This document shows positions 13,225-30,010 of a stretch of 64,000 nucleotides of DNA, piece by piece. The DNA is taken from positions 6,526,239 through 6,590,238 of the forward strand of contig NW_004624805.1 of assembly GCF_000247695.1 (NCBI RefSeq), written 5' to 3'. Origin of the DNA: Heterocephalus glaber (lineage: Eukaryota > Chordata > Mammalia > Rodentia > Bathyergidae). The notes below the pieces were generated by a model. That model worked only from the letters and a program-made list of their open reading frames with translations, was not told where the DNA came from and did no database searches. How positions within the stretch are numbered: the stretch's first letter is position 1; every line of letters starts with the position of its first letter. The translations under genes and the position numbers were made by a program.

Positions 13225-13227
<3 letters not shown>

Positions 13228-13402
13228 CCCAGGGCCTTTGCCCTCAGCTACATCCTCAGCCTGTCTTTTATTTCTATTTTGAGAAAGGGGCTCTCTCTAA
13301 ATTGCTAAGCTGCCTAAGTTGGGTTCAAACTTGTGATCCTCCTGCCGCAGCCTACCAGAGTGCTGAGATGACCACCATGCGCCACCACACACAACTCATT
13401 TG
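13225..13402 (-). mobile_element. B1-dID composite SINE, minus orientation
   Basis: Left part is reverse dID (AGGGCCTTTGCCCTCAGCTA). Right part is reverse B1 (GGGTTCAAACTTGTGATCCT, GAGTGCTGAGATGACCACCA). The fusion is the B1-dID type known from non-murine rodents. An open frame across it is an artefact. Confidence 0.85.
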
Positions 13403-13409
13403 TAATAAG

Positions 13410-14215
13410 AAATTAAGTTTAGTTGATGCCTTATTTACAGAATTACAAGTACATAAAGTATTTTCAATGTTTTGTAATTTTTAAAAATAACTTGAAAATG
13501 TCAAAGATCTTTTAAATATTTTGGGAAAGTGGAAATAATTATAAAACCCATCTAACTCAGTTCTTTCTTTCTGCTGTTTTACTATTTCTACACCATGACT
13601 GCCAAAAAACATTTCTGATTCCTGCTACCTTTACTGACGTATGAAAATATGATATATTGATAACCAACATATCAATAATTAAAATATAGATTAAAACATC
13701 TTACTGTCTTCTCTCTGAAAGGTACAACTCACGTCACAACTTGAGTTGAATGAAAAAACAAACTACACTAATCGATTACCTATGAATGGCCATGACACTT
13801 CAGTCAATGCAAGGGTTTGTGAAATTAATAGAAAGCGAACTGGGCGACACAGAGGCCAGAGAGTAGGTTTTCCTGTCTCCCTTACTCAGGCAATGTACAC
13901 TTCTGGCAACGAGGGTTACTTGGGATTAGATTACACACAGATCCTGAATGAGCCACTCCACCCGCCATTATGCTAGGTGCTAAAAATACATTCTGTTGAT
14001 GCATGCAGCCCACAGGGATGGGGGACCAGCAGACAGGGCCAGCAAGCAAATAGAAACAAACAGAGCTCAGACTCAGCCGAAGCTACAGACACCCCAGCCT
14101 CTGATCCATGCTCTCGGAGATCACACTGAGCTGAGACTTCGTGTTTGTAAGGGAGTGTTTGCTTCTCGGTCTACAACAGAGACTTTTCACATGTATGTAT
14201 GTTTAAACGCTTGGG
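13410..14215. other. Intronic sequence, nothing firmly recognised
   Basis: AT-rich. 13930-14010 may be a weak L2 trace (ATTATGCTAGGTGCTAAAAA). No gene. Confidence 0.4.
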
Positions 14216-14219
14216 GTAA

Positions 14220-15125
14220 ACTAACAGAGTAGAGTCAGCACAGGCCAGGACATACTTACAATGCATACACAGAAAGATCCAATATCAGAATATATAAAGC
14301 AATTCCTACAACTCAACAAGAAAAGGCAAATAACCAAATTAGAGGGAGGGAGAACAGGCAAAGGATATAAAGCAGAAACTGGAATGGCACACAATACATG
14401 TTCAACTCCTAATACTGGTAAATCAAAAGCTAGGAGGTAACATTTCAAAGCAATCCTATTGGCAAAAATCAAAAGCTAACAGTTCAAAGGTCGACATGGA
14501 TGTAAGTGAGGCCACTGGACTCTCAGACTGTTCCCCAGTACAATCACCAAGAAGAGCAATATGGCTACATCTAACAAGCGTGCATGCACGTGTCAGTGGC
14601 CAGGCAACTCCGTTCTCGGGTGTGATACTTCAAGAAGCGACCCCATACTCAGACAGGGGAAGCCACACGGAAGTTATTTACCACCTTGCCTAGTGATATG
14701 GAGATAAACATGGTTTCCAGACCATGGGCTCCTGTGACTGCAGGACAATACTCAATGTAAAAATCCATTAATAAAAAGGTCACTGGTGATCTAGTCACAT
14801 AATGCCATAGACAGCAATGTTGAGGAATGAATTGGAGCCATAAATAAATCTCACCAACTACTATGCAAACAATAGACTGCAGAAAAAAATGAATGTGTTA
14901 GATATGATTCTACTTATAAAAGATCCCAAAACATAGAAAATAACACCTCATACTGTTCTTGTATACAAACTCAAGTTGAAAGGTACCTCTGGCAGGTGAA
15001 AGGAATGAACATGAGTGAATGAGTGACATTTTATCCCTTAAAGTGTGGAGTGAATGTATGGGTATTCAATACATTGTTCTCACTTTTAATGCCCCCAAAA
15101 TATAACATTTTTAAGTAAAGGAAAA
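14220..15125 (+). mobile_element. L1 3' end (ORF2 C-terminal part plus 3' UTR), plus orientation
   Basis: Recognisable old-L1 text: GCAATTCCTACAACTCAACA, AAGGCAAATAACCAAATTAG, AGCAATATGGCTACATCTAA, then the 3' UTR-like GAATGAATTGGAGCCATAAA and TGATTCTACTTATAAAAGAT. ORF2 frames are broken by many stops. Confidence 0.8.
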
Positions 15126-15129
15126 ATTA

Positions 15130-17725
15130 GAAAACACATTTAACCAACTCAAGAACTTCTTCAAAAATTTCAAATCGTAGACTTTATTAACTTTGCTGGA
15201 ATTTTAAATAGAACAAAAATTAAAAGGCAAGAAAATACTGTTCTGAAGAAACAGCAATACAGTCAAAGGGATACTGAAAAGAATAGAACACAACCTTGAA
15301 CATCACAACTGAAAGAAAACAAACTGAAGATCGTGAGGATAGGAATCATCCTCATCATGATAATGACCACATATCAGACACTACTTAAAGCACACTTCAG
15401 ACATGAGTTACTCATCATAGCAGGAACATAAGGAGGACCTACCAGTAACCCTCCTTCACACATACTGCAAGTCAGGCACTGCAAAGTTAAACCTTCAATA
15501 AGGAGACAGCATGATGTGAGTATTTTCTTGTTCTTGCACAACCAGAATCTGAGCCCACGCAGTGCGCCCCTACCTGGCCCTGGTTGGAGAGGTGAACCCA
15601 ACTGTTTATAACCAAGGCGACGCAAAAGCTCAGAATGAAGTGATCACGAGACAAAGAGAAAAGAATGGAGGCGGCAAAAGGTCCCAACATGGTGTGACTG
15701 GCTCATGAAATCATGTGATGTCCACACAAGTCTTCTTTCTGGAAATTACCTTATCTCCTCCAGCCACACAGTGACTCCTTTCATTCATTTCACGGTTAGT
15801 AATCACAAGTCTAAAGTACTAAGCTAAACTTTAGGAAACTAGATCTGGTCCTTCTGCCCACATCAAACAGTTTACACACAAAGTTTACCTGTAATTCTAA
15901 TTTGATCCAGAGACCCAGAAGTGCAAATGTATATCTCCCTTGCCAGTCACTCCCTCCAGGCGAGGGGCAGTGGCTCAGCGGAGCAGCCTGCCGAGGCCCA
16001 AGTGGGCGGCAGACGATGTCTCTGTGGCCCTGGAGTCCACCGCTGGGATGAGGTCTACAGGAGCTGGAGACTCTGCTACTGGAGTCCTGGTCTCTGGGGC
16101 TAGGGAGTGACAGGACGGCCTGCGCAGGAAGACAAGGGCCACAGACTTCCTGGCTCTGCGTGCTCTAGTGCACAAACCGTTCTTCAGGCAGCTCTGTTTC
16201 TAGGTACGAAGCATGTCTTTGTAGTGCATGTAGATTCCCTATTATTGAATTCCAACTAAATACAGATGTAAGATGCTTATCCTGAGGTGGAGCTTAGCTG
16301 AGTGGCTCCAAAAGGCACTGCTCCGTTGCATTAAACAGACCAGGCTGCAAGAAGGCCCGAGTACTGTATCCTCCCCTCTCACCCTGCATCCCAGCAGGTC
16401 GCTGTGAGGGGCTGCATGTGGCCATCTTCAGAGGATGAATTACAAAGGCAACAGTTTACTCAGGGCCTCAGGAATCCCTATCTTCAGCAGACTGTCCATG
16501 CTTCTATGCCTATAAAAATGTAAACTATAACGTAAGAAATAACTCTGTCTGGCTTCTCCACCAGCGCGGGCTGGACAATTACCTTTGATTGGCCAAGGAG
16601 CGCCAGCAGCTGTGGAGACCCAAATGGCCACACGGCCAGGCCAGGCCAGGCGGCCACGGATCATTCGCAATGTCTGGCTGTCTTTTCCTTTTTTCTCCCA
16701 CCCAAGGCAATGATCTTTCGGAGGCCAGTATCAGGACCTCCCCGGGGCTTCCTCCCTGAACAGAACACCACCTCCTCTCCAAACGCCAGTCTGTTTCCAA
16801 AGAGCCCTGGACTGGCGAGCAGCGTACAAAATATTCTTTGAGCCCAATTCCCAACTGTGTAAATAACCACCTTTCCACCCAGTGTGATGCTTTTCACTGC
16901 TTGTAGATTAAAAGAGAGGATTTTAAGCGACTGAACAGTTTATAAAACCACTGCTCAATGGAACTGTCTCTCTTTTTTAATACTTTGACTGGACCAACTA
17001 TACTGATACTGAAAATAACTACTTCCCAAGAAAATCTCACTAATCTCTAAGAAAATTCAAACTGTTGAAAGATTAAGATGAAGCACGACCTTCTGACCCC
17101 TTTTCATTTTCTGAAGTATCCAGGTTGCAGACATAAAATATTAAAAGTATATTTAGATTCACAAATTTCACTATAAACATCTTCTCGGGATTTATTTAGA
17201 TTCTGATCTAAGAACATTTTCACTTTTAGGATTAATTTAAACTCAAAAGAGCTTAAAACGTTATAAATTCATATTAACATGGAGATTTTAAAAAAAACTA
17301 CCAACAAAATTTTAGGAAATGTTTAAAAAGAAAAACTGGATAACTTGGATTGCAAGTGTAATTGTTGTTTGACACTAAGAAGTATTTCTTTGAAATTATG
17401 AATAAATAAAGCTAGAAATGTGTCTTACCTCGAATTGTTCATCTTTATTAAGGTAAAAAAGTAGGCGACTGAGAAATTAGCATGGTACTTCAAGTGTGTC
17501 ACCTGAAGTCGGTTATGTGACGTATTGCTCTTTACAGCAGACTGACAAGGAAAATAAAGAACCTGTTTGTTGGGAGAAAGAAAGAATATGAACCATAACA
17601 TGACCACAAAATTTCCTACGGTGGAATACGGAGGCCTCCTGTACACTCTTCTCTGGGTGAAGTGTATCAAAACAAAGCACAAATGAAGTTCACGTTAGTT
17701 AACTAGCGATGTTTTGAAGCTCAGA
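15130..17725. other. Intronic sequence with two GC-richer patches
   Basis: 15.93-16.20 kb and 16.55-16.90 kb are GC-richer than their surroundings. The second contains TTTGATTGGCCAAGG (CCAAT-box-like on the minus strand) and a short CCAGG tandem. No protein or repeat family was recognised; they could be conserved regulatory sequence. 16265-16320 has a faint ID-like trace. Confidence 0.4.
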
Positions 17726-17734
17726 ACTAAAGCT

Positions 17735-17895
17735 GTTAAAGGCTGCCACCAGAAAGTGAACAGATGACCTACACAATGGGAGGAAATATTTGCCAATCAC
17801 ATCTAATAAAGAAGTTGTATCCAGAATGCATTGAAAACTCCGTAATTAAAAGAACAATAACCAAGTTTAAAAGTGGGCAAAGGACAACTTCTGGC
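17735..17895 (+). mobile_element. Short L1 ORF2 fragment, plus orientation
   Basis: GGGAGGAAATATTTGCCAAT, AAGTTGTATCCAGAATGCAT and AAAAGTGGGCAAAGGAC are standard L1 ORF2 C-terminal region text. Confidence 0.75.
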
Positions 17896-18226
17896 CTTAG
17901 CGCCAACACAAGAGTACAGAAGCCATCACTCCAGGCCTCGTAGCAACTAAAACAGCAGGACAAACTCAAATATCAATGACTTTTCTTAGATACGGCAGAG
18001 AATTTAAGTCACAGACTGAAGCGCCTCTCTGAAATTAGGAGAGACAGGGACACAGGGAAAAGTGGCTGAGAGCAGAAGCAGAAGCAAAAGCTACTGGCGC
18101 CAGTGACTTCAGTGCTAACCTGGATGAACTGATGAGGCCAGGGGTACAATAGCTTGAGAGTTACAAACTCCTGGGGGTCTGGGCCAGGAGGACCCCCACT
18201 ATCTCCTCCAGGAGCCTCACCACGTT

Positions 18227-18325
18227 TTTGTTTGTTTTGTTTTTTGTTTTGGTAGCAGGGATGGAACTCAGGACCTTGAGCATGTGAGGCAGGCGCGGTG
18301 CCACTGAGCTACATCCCCAGCCCAA
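18227..18325 (-). mobile_element. ID-type SINE, minus orientation, with target-site duplication
   Basis: T-rich tail then the reverse ID body, ending GAGCTACATCCCCAGC. The 9-base direct repeat CACCACGTT flanks it (18218-18226 and 18326-18334). Confidence 0.92.
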
Positions 18326-19038
18326 CACCACGTTCTTATGGAGGAAGCCAGGACCAAAACATTCCCTAGTGTTTCAGTGGGAGGAGAGGAAAAGTGACTA
18401 CTTTGAAATATATGTATGGCTAGAGCTTTCGCAGTAACAAAAGCCTGGCTTCTAAGGAAAACTGCTTTATCAAGACACTATCTGAACCAAGGAAAGGCTA
18501 ATGCAGCAGTAACTCTAATCCCCTCCAGCGCCTAATCAGAGGAAGAAAAAGCTGGGGAGTAGGGGAGAAGAAGGGCTTTGAAGGTCGCACCCCAGGGACT
18601 CAGGTCTCTAAAAAACCTGGTTCTTAAGTGCAAGATTACAGAACACTTTCTCCACCAACTTGCCACAATCAACACACTGCCAATAAAATAACAGCGTGTT
18701 GTAACTGGGAGAGCAACAAGGAGATACAGACTCTAAAAAACGGTTCTTAAGGAAATCCAAAGACAACAGGTGGGGTGGCCGGGCGAGGGCATTAAGGAAA
18801 CTCAAATCTCTGGCACAGAGCGACAGCAAACCTCAAACAGCCCGGCTCCAAGCCACATTAACATAAAAACTCACACGGAGAGCCTAATTACCTCAGTTCC
18901 TATTACCCAATACATCATGTCTAGCTCTCAACAAAAAAATTACAAGGCAAGATAATGGCAAGAAAAACACAGTCTGAAGGGAGGAAGCAAGCTTCAGAAA
19001 CAGAGTTAGATACGAAAGATTTTGAAATTTAACTATCA

Positions 19039-19120
19039 TTTTTTGGTGGTGCTAAGGATAGAACCTGGCACTCTGCAGGCGTTAGGCAAGCGCTCCAACA
19101 CTGAGATACACTGCCAGCCT
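19039..19120 (-). mobile_element. Older ID-type SINE inside L1, minus orientation
   Basis: Reverse of the AGAGCGCTTGCCTAACGC ID form (TTAGGCAAGCGCTCCAACAC), ending ACTGCCAGCC. More diverged than the GGTACC-type copies. Confidence 0.75.
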
Positions 19121-19677
19121 CATGGCAGGGAATGTAAAGTTAAGAAGGATTAACATGCTGAATCCTCCAAGGCAAAAAGTACATGACAGGTAAGGTCAGA
19201 TGGGATGTAAGCACAGAGACGGTAACTCTGATAGAAACTCAAAATGAGATGCTAGAAATCAGAAACAACTAATAAAAAGACTGTCTCTGCTGTATTATCA
19301 GGAGAATGAACACAGCTGAGAGAAGCTTGAAGACTTGCTAACAGCACCTTTCCAAACTAAAATGCAAACAGAACGATGAATGGGGGTGGTGAGCAAAGAG
19401 GAGTGGGACAGTTAGAAAAAAGTATAACACACACAATTAATGGGCACATCAGAAGGAGAAGGGATGAAGAAATATGCAGCAGAAGTATTTGTAGTAATAA
19501 TGGCTAAGAGTAATCCACAATTAAGGACAACACCAAACCACAGATTCAGGAGGCTCAAAATGCATACCTTGACAAATCATATTAAAACTGGAGAAAATCA
19601 TAAACAAAGACAAAGTCTTCAAAAAAGCCTGAGGGCAAAAAGACCTTACCTGTAGTGGACAAGAATAACATCAGACT

Positions 19678-19764
19678 AGGGACGGGGATTTAGCTCAGTG
19701 GTTTCACCACTGCTGCGCAAGCGCAAGGACCCACCTGAGTTCGATCCCCGGTACCAAAAAAAAA
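19678..19764 (+). mobile_element. Young ID-type SINE inside L1 with 17-bp target-site duplication
   Basis: Intact A box TAGCTCAGTGG and B box GTTCGATCC, then GGTACC and poly-A. The direct repeat AAGAATAACATCAGACT flanks it at 19661-19677 and 19765-19781 with no mismatch, indicating a recent L1-mediated insertion. Confidence 0.97.
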
Positions 19765-20186
19765 AAGAATAACATCAGACTTTTCATCAAAAACCATGCA
19801 AGCAAGAAGAAAATGGAATGACATATTCTTTGTGTTGGGAAAAAAAAAACTGCTACTGTGGAATTTCTGTATCCAGGGAACTAGACTTCAAAGTGAAGAG
19901 GAAATATGAACTTCTTTAGACAAACAAAACTCAAAGAATTTGTTGCCTACTAGTAGACCTACCTTGCAAGAAGTGTTCAATGCTCTTCAGAAAGAAAAAA
20001 TTTTAGTTATATAAATCAGAACTCAGATCTATATAAGGAATATGTAAAATTCCCAACTAAAAGCAAAGAAAGAAAAAGTGATCAAAAGAAAATTTAACAA
20101 TAACAAATGCAATGAGTAAATATCAGCTTCAAACATGATAAATAAGTGTTAACTACATCAATTAAGTGTGAATGTCTTAAATATAG

Positions 20187-20605
20187 TGTATTTGGCTATT
20201 TTCTTTTAATGAAATGAATTACCTGAGGTTGGGTACGTTACAAAAAAAGGAGGTTTATTTAGCTCACATTGTATAGCTTAAAGGGCATGACACCAGCATC
20301 ACCTAGCTGCTGGTGAGACCTCATAGTGGACAGCATCGTGGCAGCAACAATAAGAGAGGAACCATGCAGCAAAACAGGCAGCCAGGAAGCAATTCGAATG
20401 TCAGGCTTGCTCTTCTAGACCTCACTCTGATGAGATGAACTACCTTACTCTCTCTGAGGGCAGCACCCTCAATTACCTAATCAAAATCCCACTAGACCTC
20501 ACCACTTATAGGTCCCCCCATCTCTGAACATCATTACAACAGGGACCAAGCTTCAAATACATGAATTTTTCAGGCACATATTCTAACTATATTCAAACCA
20601 TAGCA
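20187..20605 (-). mobile_element. MaLR-type LTR inside L1, minus orientation
   Basis: Reverse MaLR LTR: starts TGTATTTGGCTATTTTCTTT, has CTGAGGTTGGGTACGTTAC and GGAGGTTTATTTAGCTCACA, and ends CAAACCATAGCA. The possible 5-bp duplication is TATAG versus TATAC, one mismatch. Confidence 0.82.
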
Positions 20606-20769
20606 TATACCAATTAGAACACAGAAACTACTACAGTGGGTAAAAAGGAAGACTTAACTATATGTTGTCTACCAGAAACTCATTTTAAATATAAAGACAC
20701 AGATTAAAAAAAAAGGGGGGGGGGTTGAAAAAAGATAAGCACACTAACACTAACTCGAAGAAAGTTACA

Positions 20770-20925
20770 GTGAAAATTACAGTTACTTGAGAGCCTGAGG
20801 CAGGTGGATAGCAAATTCAAGGCTCACTTGGACAACTTACCAAGACCAAGTCTCAAAAACTAAAAAGAGCTGGGAATATATACAGCTCAGTAGTAGAGCA
20901 ACCCTAGGTCCAATCCCCAGTACTA
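20770..20925 (+). mobile_element. B1-dID SINE, 5'-truncated, inside L1
   Basis: B1 part AGAGCCTGAGGCAGGTGGAT, then the dID part GAGCTGGGAATATATACAGC and CAATCCCCAGTACTATGAAA. Confidence 0.8.
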
Positions 20926-22657
20926 TGAAAATACATTTATATAAATTTCCAACAAAGCAGAGTGGCAAAACAAGAAAAATTATATGGAATAAAGGTAGTT
21001 GTTATATAATGAAAAAAGAATCAATTCTCCAACAAGACCCAATAATTTTTATACAGACTTAACGAGAATAAAAGTTCATGAAGCAAAACTGATAAAACAG
21101 CAAGGCGAAATGGGAGAATCCACTATTATACTTGTAAAGTTCAACATCCCTCTATTGGTAACTGACAGATCCAACAGGAATAAAAATCAACAATGATATA
21201 CTTGCAACAAGCAGCATAACATCAACCAACCAGATCTAACTGACATGCAGGGGATACTTGACCCAATAATAGCAGTATACAAATTCTTTTCAAGCTCATA
21301 TAGAACTTTTATTAAAGTAGACCACATCTTGGATCATAAAACACAACTTAAATCTAGAAGAATGGAAATCCCATACCATGGACTCTCAGATTACATAAAC
21401 TAGAAATCAGTAACAGACATTAAGAAAAATCTCTAAATATTTGGAGATTAAACAATTCTAAATAACATAAGAGTCAAAGGAGAAGTCTCTAGATTACTTT
21501 GAAATAAATGGAAATGGAACTTATCAAAATTTGTGGATACTGGAGTATTTTTTATGAAAAGACATATAAAAATCCTCAAAAAATATTAGCAAACAACATA
21601 AAATTTAATTATATCCTACAAGCAAGTGAGATGTATTGTTGGTATGTAAATGCTAGTTCAACATTCAAAATTAAATTTCTGTAATCCAACTCAATAAGCT
21701 AAAGAATAAAAGCCATATAATATCAATAGATGCCAAAAAAGTTTTTAAAATCCAACACCCAATCATGATTTAAAAAAAAAAACTCTAACCCAATTGAAAG
21801 TAGAACAAAATTTCAACTTGATAAAGAATATCTACAAAATAACAGCTAACACTATACTTAATGGTTGAGAAACAAGACTCTTCCCCCTGAGATTGGTAAC
21901 AAAGCAAAAAGTTTATAAACTTCTGCTCTATGGAAGATGCTCTTAAGAGAATGAAAAGACAAATCACCATTTGAGAGAAAGTATTTGCAAATACAATCTG
22001 ATAAAAGACATATTAAAAATTATGAAGAATTGTTCAAATTATCACTGTTATGGGAAATATAAAAATATACTTAATGTCTATTTTAAGGGAATTGTATCTT
22101 GACACAATCATAAAATATCACTATACACCTGCTAATCAACAGAAATCCAGAAGAACTAACACTTCCAAAGGCTGAGAATACACAAAGCAACAGGAACTCT
22201 TGTCCATTTTTGGTGGATATACAACACTATGCATTTGTCAAAACCCACAAAAATGTACAACAGAAAGGGTCCTAATGCAAACTACATACTTCAGTTAATA
22301 ATAATGTGTCGATATTGGTTCATTAGCCAATAAAAGGGCTACACTAATGGAAAAGGAAAAAGTGGTGCAAGAGGGTACTCTGAAAGCTAGATCTATACTG
22401 TCTGCTCGATTTTTCTAGAAATCTCAAAGTGTTCTAAAAAGTAGTTTATCAATGAAAAGGAATCCAAAGGGGAAAATGGCAAAGATTCCAAACTGACATT
22501 TTTTCCCAAGAAGATACACAAATAGCCATTAAGCTCATGAAAAGATGGTAGCATCATTCAGTCATCTGGAAAACATAAATCAAAACCACAATGAGGTATC
22601 ACTTCATATCCACTAGGATGGACAGAATCAAAAACTCAGATAAAAACAAGTATTGGT

Positions 22658-22742
22658 TGGGCTGGGGATTTAGCTCAGTGGTTTCACCACCTGCTGCACA
22701 AGCGCAAGGACCCGAGTTTGATCCCTGGTACCAAAACACAAC
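22658..22742 (+). mobile_element. Young ID-type SINE inside L1 with 11-bp target-site duplication
   Basis: GGGCTGGGGATTTAGCTCAG start, CTGCACAAGCGCAAGGACCC middle, GGTACC end. CAAGTATTGGT is duplicated exactly at 22647-22657 and 22743-22753, so the surrounding L1 3' region can be rejoined around it. Confidence 0.97.
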
Positions 22743-23399
22743 CAAGTATTGGTAAGGATGCAAAAACTGCTGGTAGGAATATAAAATGGTGCAGCCACTT
22801 GGAAAACAGTCTGGCGGTTCTTCAATATGTCTAACAGAACTGCCATTTGACCGGGCAATTCCACTCTTAGATATATATCCTGAGAACTGAAAACATAGGC
22901 CTACACAAAAACTCATACACAAATGTTCTCTGTAACACTGTGTGTGACAGCCAATAGGTGAAAACAATTCAGATGTCCACCAATGGGTGAAAGGATAAAC
23001 ACAATGGAGCATATCCACATAATACTATTCAGTCACAAAAAGCAATGAATATAGATGCATGCTAGACCTGGGTGAACCTTGAAATTATTAAACTGAATGA
23101 CAGAATCCAGTCACCAAACAACCACAGATCATATGATTCCATTTATATGAAAAGTCTAGAATGGACAGATACAGAGGCAGTAGACGATGGCTGCTTCAGG
23201 CTGGAATGGGAGGGAGAATGTGGGGCTGGGAGATATAGCTGGAGTACTGGACTTCTTTGTAAGGTGACAAACTGCTCTAAAACTGACTGTGGTGATGGCT
23301 GTGCACAACCTTGTAAGTATACTAAAAAACCACTAAATTGTGTATTTTAAGCAAATGAACTGTACAGCATGTGAATAATAAATGTTACTAAACTAAATG

Positions 23400-24084
23400 T
23401 TGAATGACTCTCAAATAGATTGCCAGTTTTCACAAATAAAATTACCAATATTGTATGGCTCATATGTATACTAAAAACTCACTTGTTATATATCCAAAAT
23501 TTAAATTTAACTGGATATTCTATATTTTACCAGGCAGTCCTACTCCCAAATCCCTTATCACCAAGCTAGAATGAAATTATCCTCAGTTCCAGATGCATGT
23601 ACTCAATTATATAATAGGCAGTCCCATTTGAGTAGGCCCCAAATAGCAAACGTCAACAAAACTAAAATCACCTCTCATTTCCTCTGAGAAGGTAGTCAAA
23701 ATATATGAGAACCGGTGCCTTCAGGCTTACAGAGATCTCCAGAGACAACCTGTGGCATCCTCTCAGCTCCCAATGGCCTGACATAAAGACCATTGGCTGG
23801 ATCACAGGCAGGAGGAGTTCTGATATGTTAAGAAGCCTCAGGTATGCTAGCATCACCCTTTCTCTCAAACTAAAACTGAGCTCCCCTTTCCCAACACTCT
23901 GACACCATCATCTTTACCCTGGAAATCTCATACCCTACCCAGTCTTCACACTATGTCAACTTGCTCCTAAAAAATAGCTGGTATCTTCTCTCCCCTGCTT
24001 GAAACCTGCCAGTGAGTGGCTTCCATTGCCTTGGTTTGTACCTTAAGGGATTTATGAAGACATTCCATTCAAAAACAGGTCTCT
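23400..24084. other. Intronic sequence, nothing recognised
   Basis: AT-rich unique sequence following the L1 3' end. No features supported. Confidence 0.45.
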
Positions 24085-24280
24085 GAGCCCGGTGTGGTGG
24101 CACACACTCATAATACCAGCACTCCAGGAGGCGGGGGTAGGAGGATCACAAGTTCAAGCCTAGTCTGGGTAATTTAGCAAGGCTCTGACTCAAAATTTAA
24201 AAAAAAAAATTTTTTTTAATGGGATGGGGATGTAGCTCAGTGCAAAGACCCTGGGCTCCGTCTCCAGCACCCAGAACCAA
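24085..24280 (+). mobile_element. B1-dID SINE, plus orientation
   Basis: Starts GAGCCCGGTGTGGTGGCACA. The B1 body follows with GGAGGATCACAAGTTCAAGC, then an A-rich linker and the dID segment GGATGGGGATGTAGCTCAGT. It is shortened in the dID middle. Confidence 0.9.
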
Positions 24281-24284
24281 AAAA

Positions 24285-29635
<5,351 letters not shown>

Positions 29636-29639
29636 GTTG

Positions 29640-29815
29640 TATAACTTAAGAGTTTGAATAGACACTAGCTCCACTGCGACATGACTTATTCACATGGTGT
29701 AACTGCTGAGAGGATTAAATGGTCAGTACATTAGAACAGTTCCTGTCAAATAGAAAGTGCTGTGCTCCACACATAACTTAGTGAGACTCGGCCACTGTTG
29801 TTGTTGTTATTACTG
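29640..29815 (+). mobile_element. MIR SINE, plus orientation
   Basis: Diverged MIR: GAGAGGATTAAATGGTCAGT and TAGAACAGTTCCTGTCAAAT match the MIR 3' half (GAGGATTAAATG..., AGAACAGTGCCTGGCAC...). Ends with a short TTG run. Confidence 0.7.
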
Positions 29816-29827
29816 AAAAAGCAAGAC

Positions 29828-29985
29828 AGATCTAGAGTCAAACACCCACCATAACTACACCTGTAGCATTTCATGTAACTTATCTAAGTCTTGCCTCTCT
29901 GTCATGTTTAAAAAGAAATGGCAACCTACATATGTAGTAAAATTACATGGAGTATTTAAATACGCTAATGAACACAGAGAAAACT
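29828..29985 (+). mobile_element. Second MIR SINE, plus orientation
   Basis: TGTAACTTATCTAAGTCTTG and AACCTACATATGTAGTAAAA fit the MIR core and 3' half. It lies only about a dozen bases after the first MIR, in the same orientation. Confidence 0.6.
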
Positions 29986-30010
29986 GGTGAAATCTGAATA
30001 AGGTCAATGG

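Larger units (their letters stand above)
18790..23398 (+). mobile_element. Long decayed L1 (ORF1, ORF2 and 3' UTR remnants) with five nested insertions
   Basis: Read in order: ORF1-region text (GAAATGCTAGAAAT-like at 19245-19265, GGCACATCAGAAGGAGAAGG at 19442, ACCAAACCACAGATTCAGGA at 19530, ACATCAGACTTTTCATCAAA at 19771, TTTGTTGCCTACTAGTAGAC at 19940). Next comes ORF2 endonuclease region (TATTATACTTGTAAAGTTCA at 21123; AGATCTAACTGACATGCAGG at 21232; GACCACATCTTGGATCATAA at 21321). Then a deleted reverse-transcriptase region (AATATCAATAGATGCC at 21719, TTCCCCCTGAGATTGG at 21881), and the 3' part from 22555 to the end near 23398. Frames are full of stops, so it is inactive. Nested insertions are listed separately (two IDs at 19.0-19.8, MaLR 20.19, B1-dID 20.77, ID 22.66 kb). 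Confidence 0.88.

Noticed and set aside
13068..13484. 138-codon frame with a Cys-Val repeat
   Set aside because: Produced by the (GT)n microsatellite and a reverse B1-dID.
16440..16670. Possible minus-strand exon ending in a stop near 16440
   Set aside because: An acceptor-like site is present but the peptide is unrecognised and does not continue MPP7.
19678..19764. tRNA-like sequence with perfect A and B boxes (and similar copies elsewhere)
   Set aside because: ID SINE with poly-A and target-site duplication, not a tRNA gene; the cloverleaf is not preserved.
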